DNA from: Alphaproteobacteria bacterium
GTDB lineage: Bacteria > Pseudomonadota > Alphaproteobacteria > ATCC43930 > CGMCC-115725
Length of the DNA: 14,119 bases
Direction of reading: 5' to 3'
Assembly (NCBI GenBank): GCA_030039815.1
Contig: JASHUW010000070.1
Coordinates: 1-14,119, forward strand
The notes under the pieces: generated by a model
The model's database searches: none
Told to the model about the DNA's origin: nothing
What the model saw: only the letters and a program-made list of their open reading frames with translations
Shown: piece after piece, positions 13,850 through 14,119 of the stretch
How positions within the stretch are numbered: position 1 is the first letter of the stretch
Layout: each line of letters opens with the position of its first letter
Made by a program: the position numbers and the translations under genes

Positions 13850-13877
13850 TTTGCAGCGAACATCCCCATCCTATAGG
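13850..13877 (+). promoter_or_regulatory. Candidate promoter of the nfu gene
   Basis: TTTGCA (13850-13855), 16 bases, TATAGG (13872-13877), just after the trpS stop codon. The start of transcription would be about 30 bases upstream of the Nfu ATG. TTGCAG with a 15-base spacer is an alternative reading of the -35. Confidence 0.35.
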
Positions 13878-13913
13878 CGATTGGCCGCCCCACACGTTCA
13901 CGGAGCCGTTTCG

Positions 13914-14119
13914 ATGTTCATCCAGACCGAGCAGACGCCGAACCCGGCCACGCTGAAATTCCTGCCGGGATGCGCGGTGATGGAGACCGGCACCGCGAAC
14001 TTCACCGACGCGACCTCCGCCGCCGCGCGGTCGCCGCTCGCCGAGCGGCTGTTCGGCCTGTCCGAAGTCGGCGGCGTCTTTCTCGGCGGCGATTTCATCA
14101 CCGTGACGAAGACCGGCGA
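13914..14119 (+). CDS. NifU/Nfu-family iron-sulfur cluster scaffold, N-terminal part
   Basis: The frame is open from ATG at 13914 to the right edge, giving 68 residues. The start MFIQTEQTPNPATLKFLPG matches the Nfu N-terminal domain, whose hallmark is TPNPxTLKF; GVFLGGDFITVT at 54-65 also fits. The rest, expected to hold the CxxC Fe-S binding domain, lies outside the window. Nfu proteins carry and deliver 4Fe-4S clusters to target enzymes. GGAG lies 9 bases upstream of the ATG, a good ribosome binding site. It is on the same strand as trpS, 83 bases after its stop codon, with a possible promoter of its own. Confidence 0.93.
   Translation, partial: MFIQTEQTPNPATLKFLPGCAVMETGTANFTDATSAAARSPLAERLFGLSEVGGVFLGGDFITVTKTG

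Noticed and set aside
1..14119. tRNA, rRNA or CRISPR features
   Set aside because: I saw no cloverleaf-like sequence with CCA-end context, no rRNA motif and no regularly spaced repeats in any intergenic stretch.

Overview
The window is a GC-rich chromosomal segment from an alphaproteobacterium. Gene content and order (murJ-trpS-nfu, dapB, nth with a DUF2244 gene, a bactofilin gene and a stand-alone rpsD) are most like Sphingomonadales as I remember them; that placement is inference and was not tested by a search. It holds 15 genes, two cut by the window edges. I see no rRNA, tRNA, CRISPR array, insertion sequence or integrase.

Left part (1-7300), all read on the minus strand. In transcription order: a PfkB-family sugar/nucleoside kinase (adenosine-kinase type); the ribosome-associated GTPase TypA/BipA; a small exported Rap1a/Tai-like cysteine protein; a LuxR-type HTH regulator; a single-domain CheY-like response regulator; ribosomal protein S4 with its own clear sigma70-type promoter and a strong hairpin after it; and a CNNM/CBS/CorC-type membrane protein that runs off the left edge. 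Kinase, typA and the Rap1a-like gene are closely spaced and probably one transcript from a good promoter at 7341-7368. The LuxR and response-regulator genes form a visibly AT-richer patch and look like a regulatory insertion between housekeeping genes.

Middle (7301-9540). A 336-bp divergent intergenic region separates the kinase from a bactofilin (cell-shape polymer) gene. That gene converges on and overlaps by 38 bp the endonuclease III gene nth. nth in turn diverges over only 61 bp from a DUF2244 membrane-protein gene. Both of those start codons are embedded in the same 9-base sequence, on opposite strands, with no Shine-Dalgarno.

Right part (9541-14119). dapB and an alpha/beta hydrolase gene overlap by ATGA on the minus strand. 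Divergently, murJ (lipid II flippase), trpS and the start of an Nfu-type Fe-S scaffold gene lie on the plus strand. dapB (lysine/meso-diaminopimelate), murJ (lipid II export) and bactofilin (local wall growth) give the right half a cell-envelope theme, mixed with base-excision repair and translation genes.

I did not find a clear, wholly new system. The best leads are the LuxR/response-regulator patch, the Rap1a-like protein without an obvious effector partner, a methylation site (GANTC) inside the proposed bactofilin promoter, and several structured intergenic regions.
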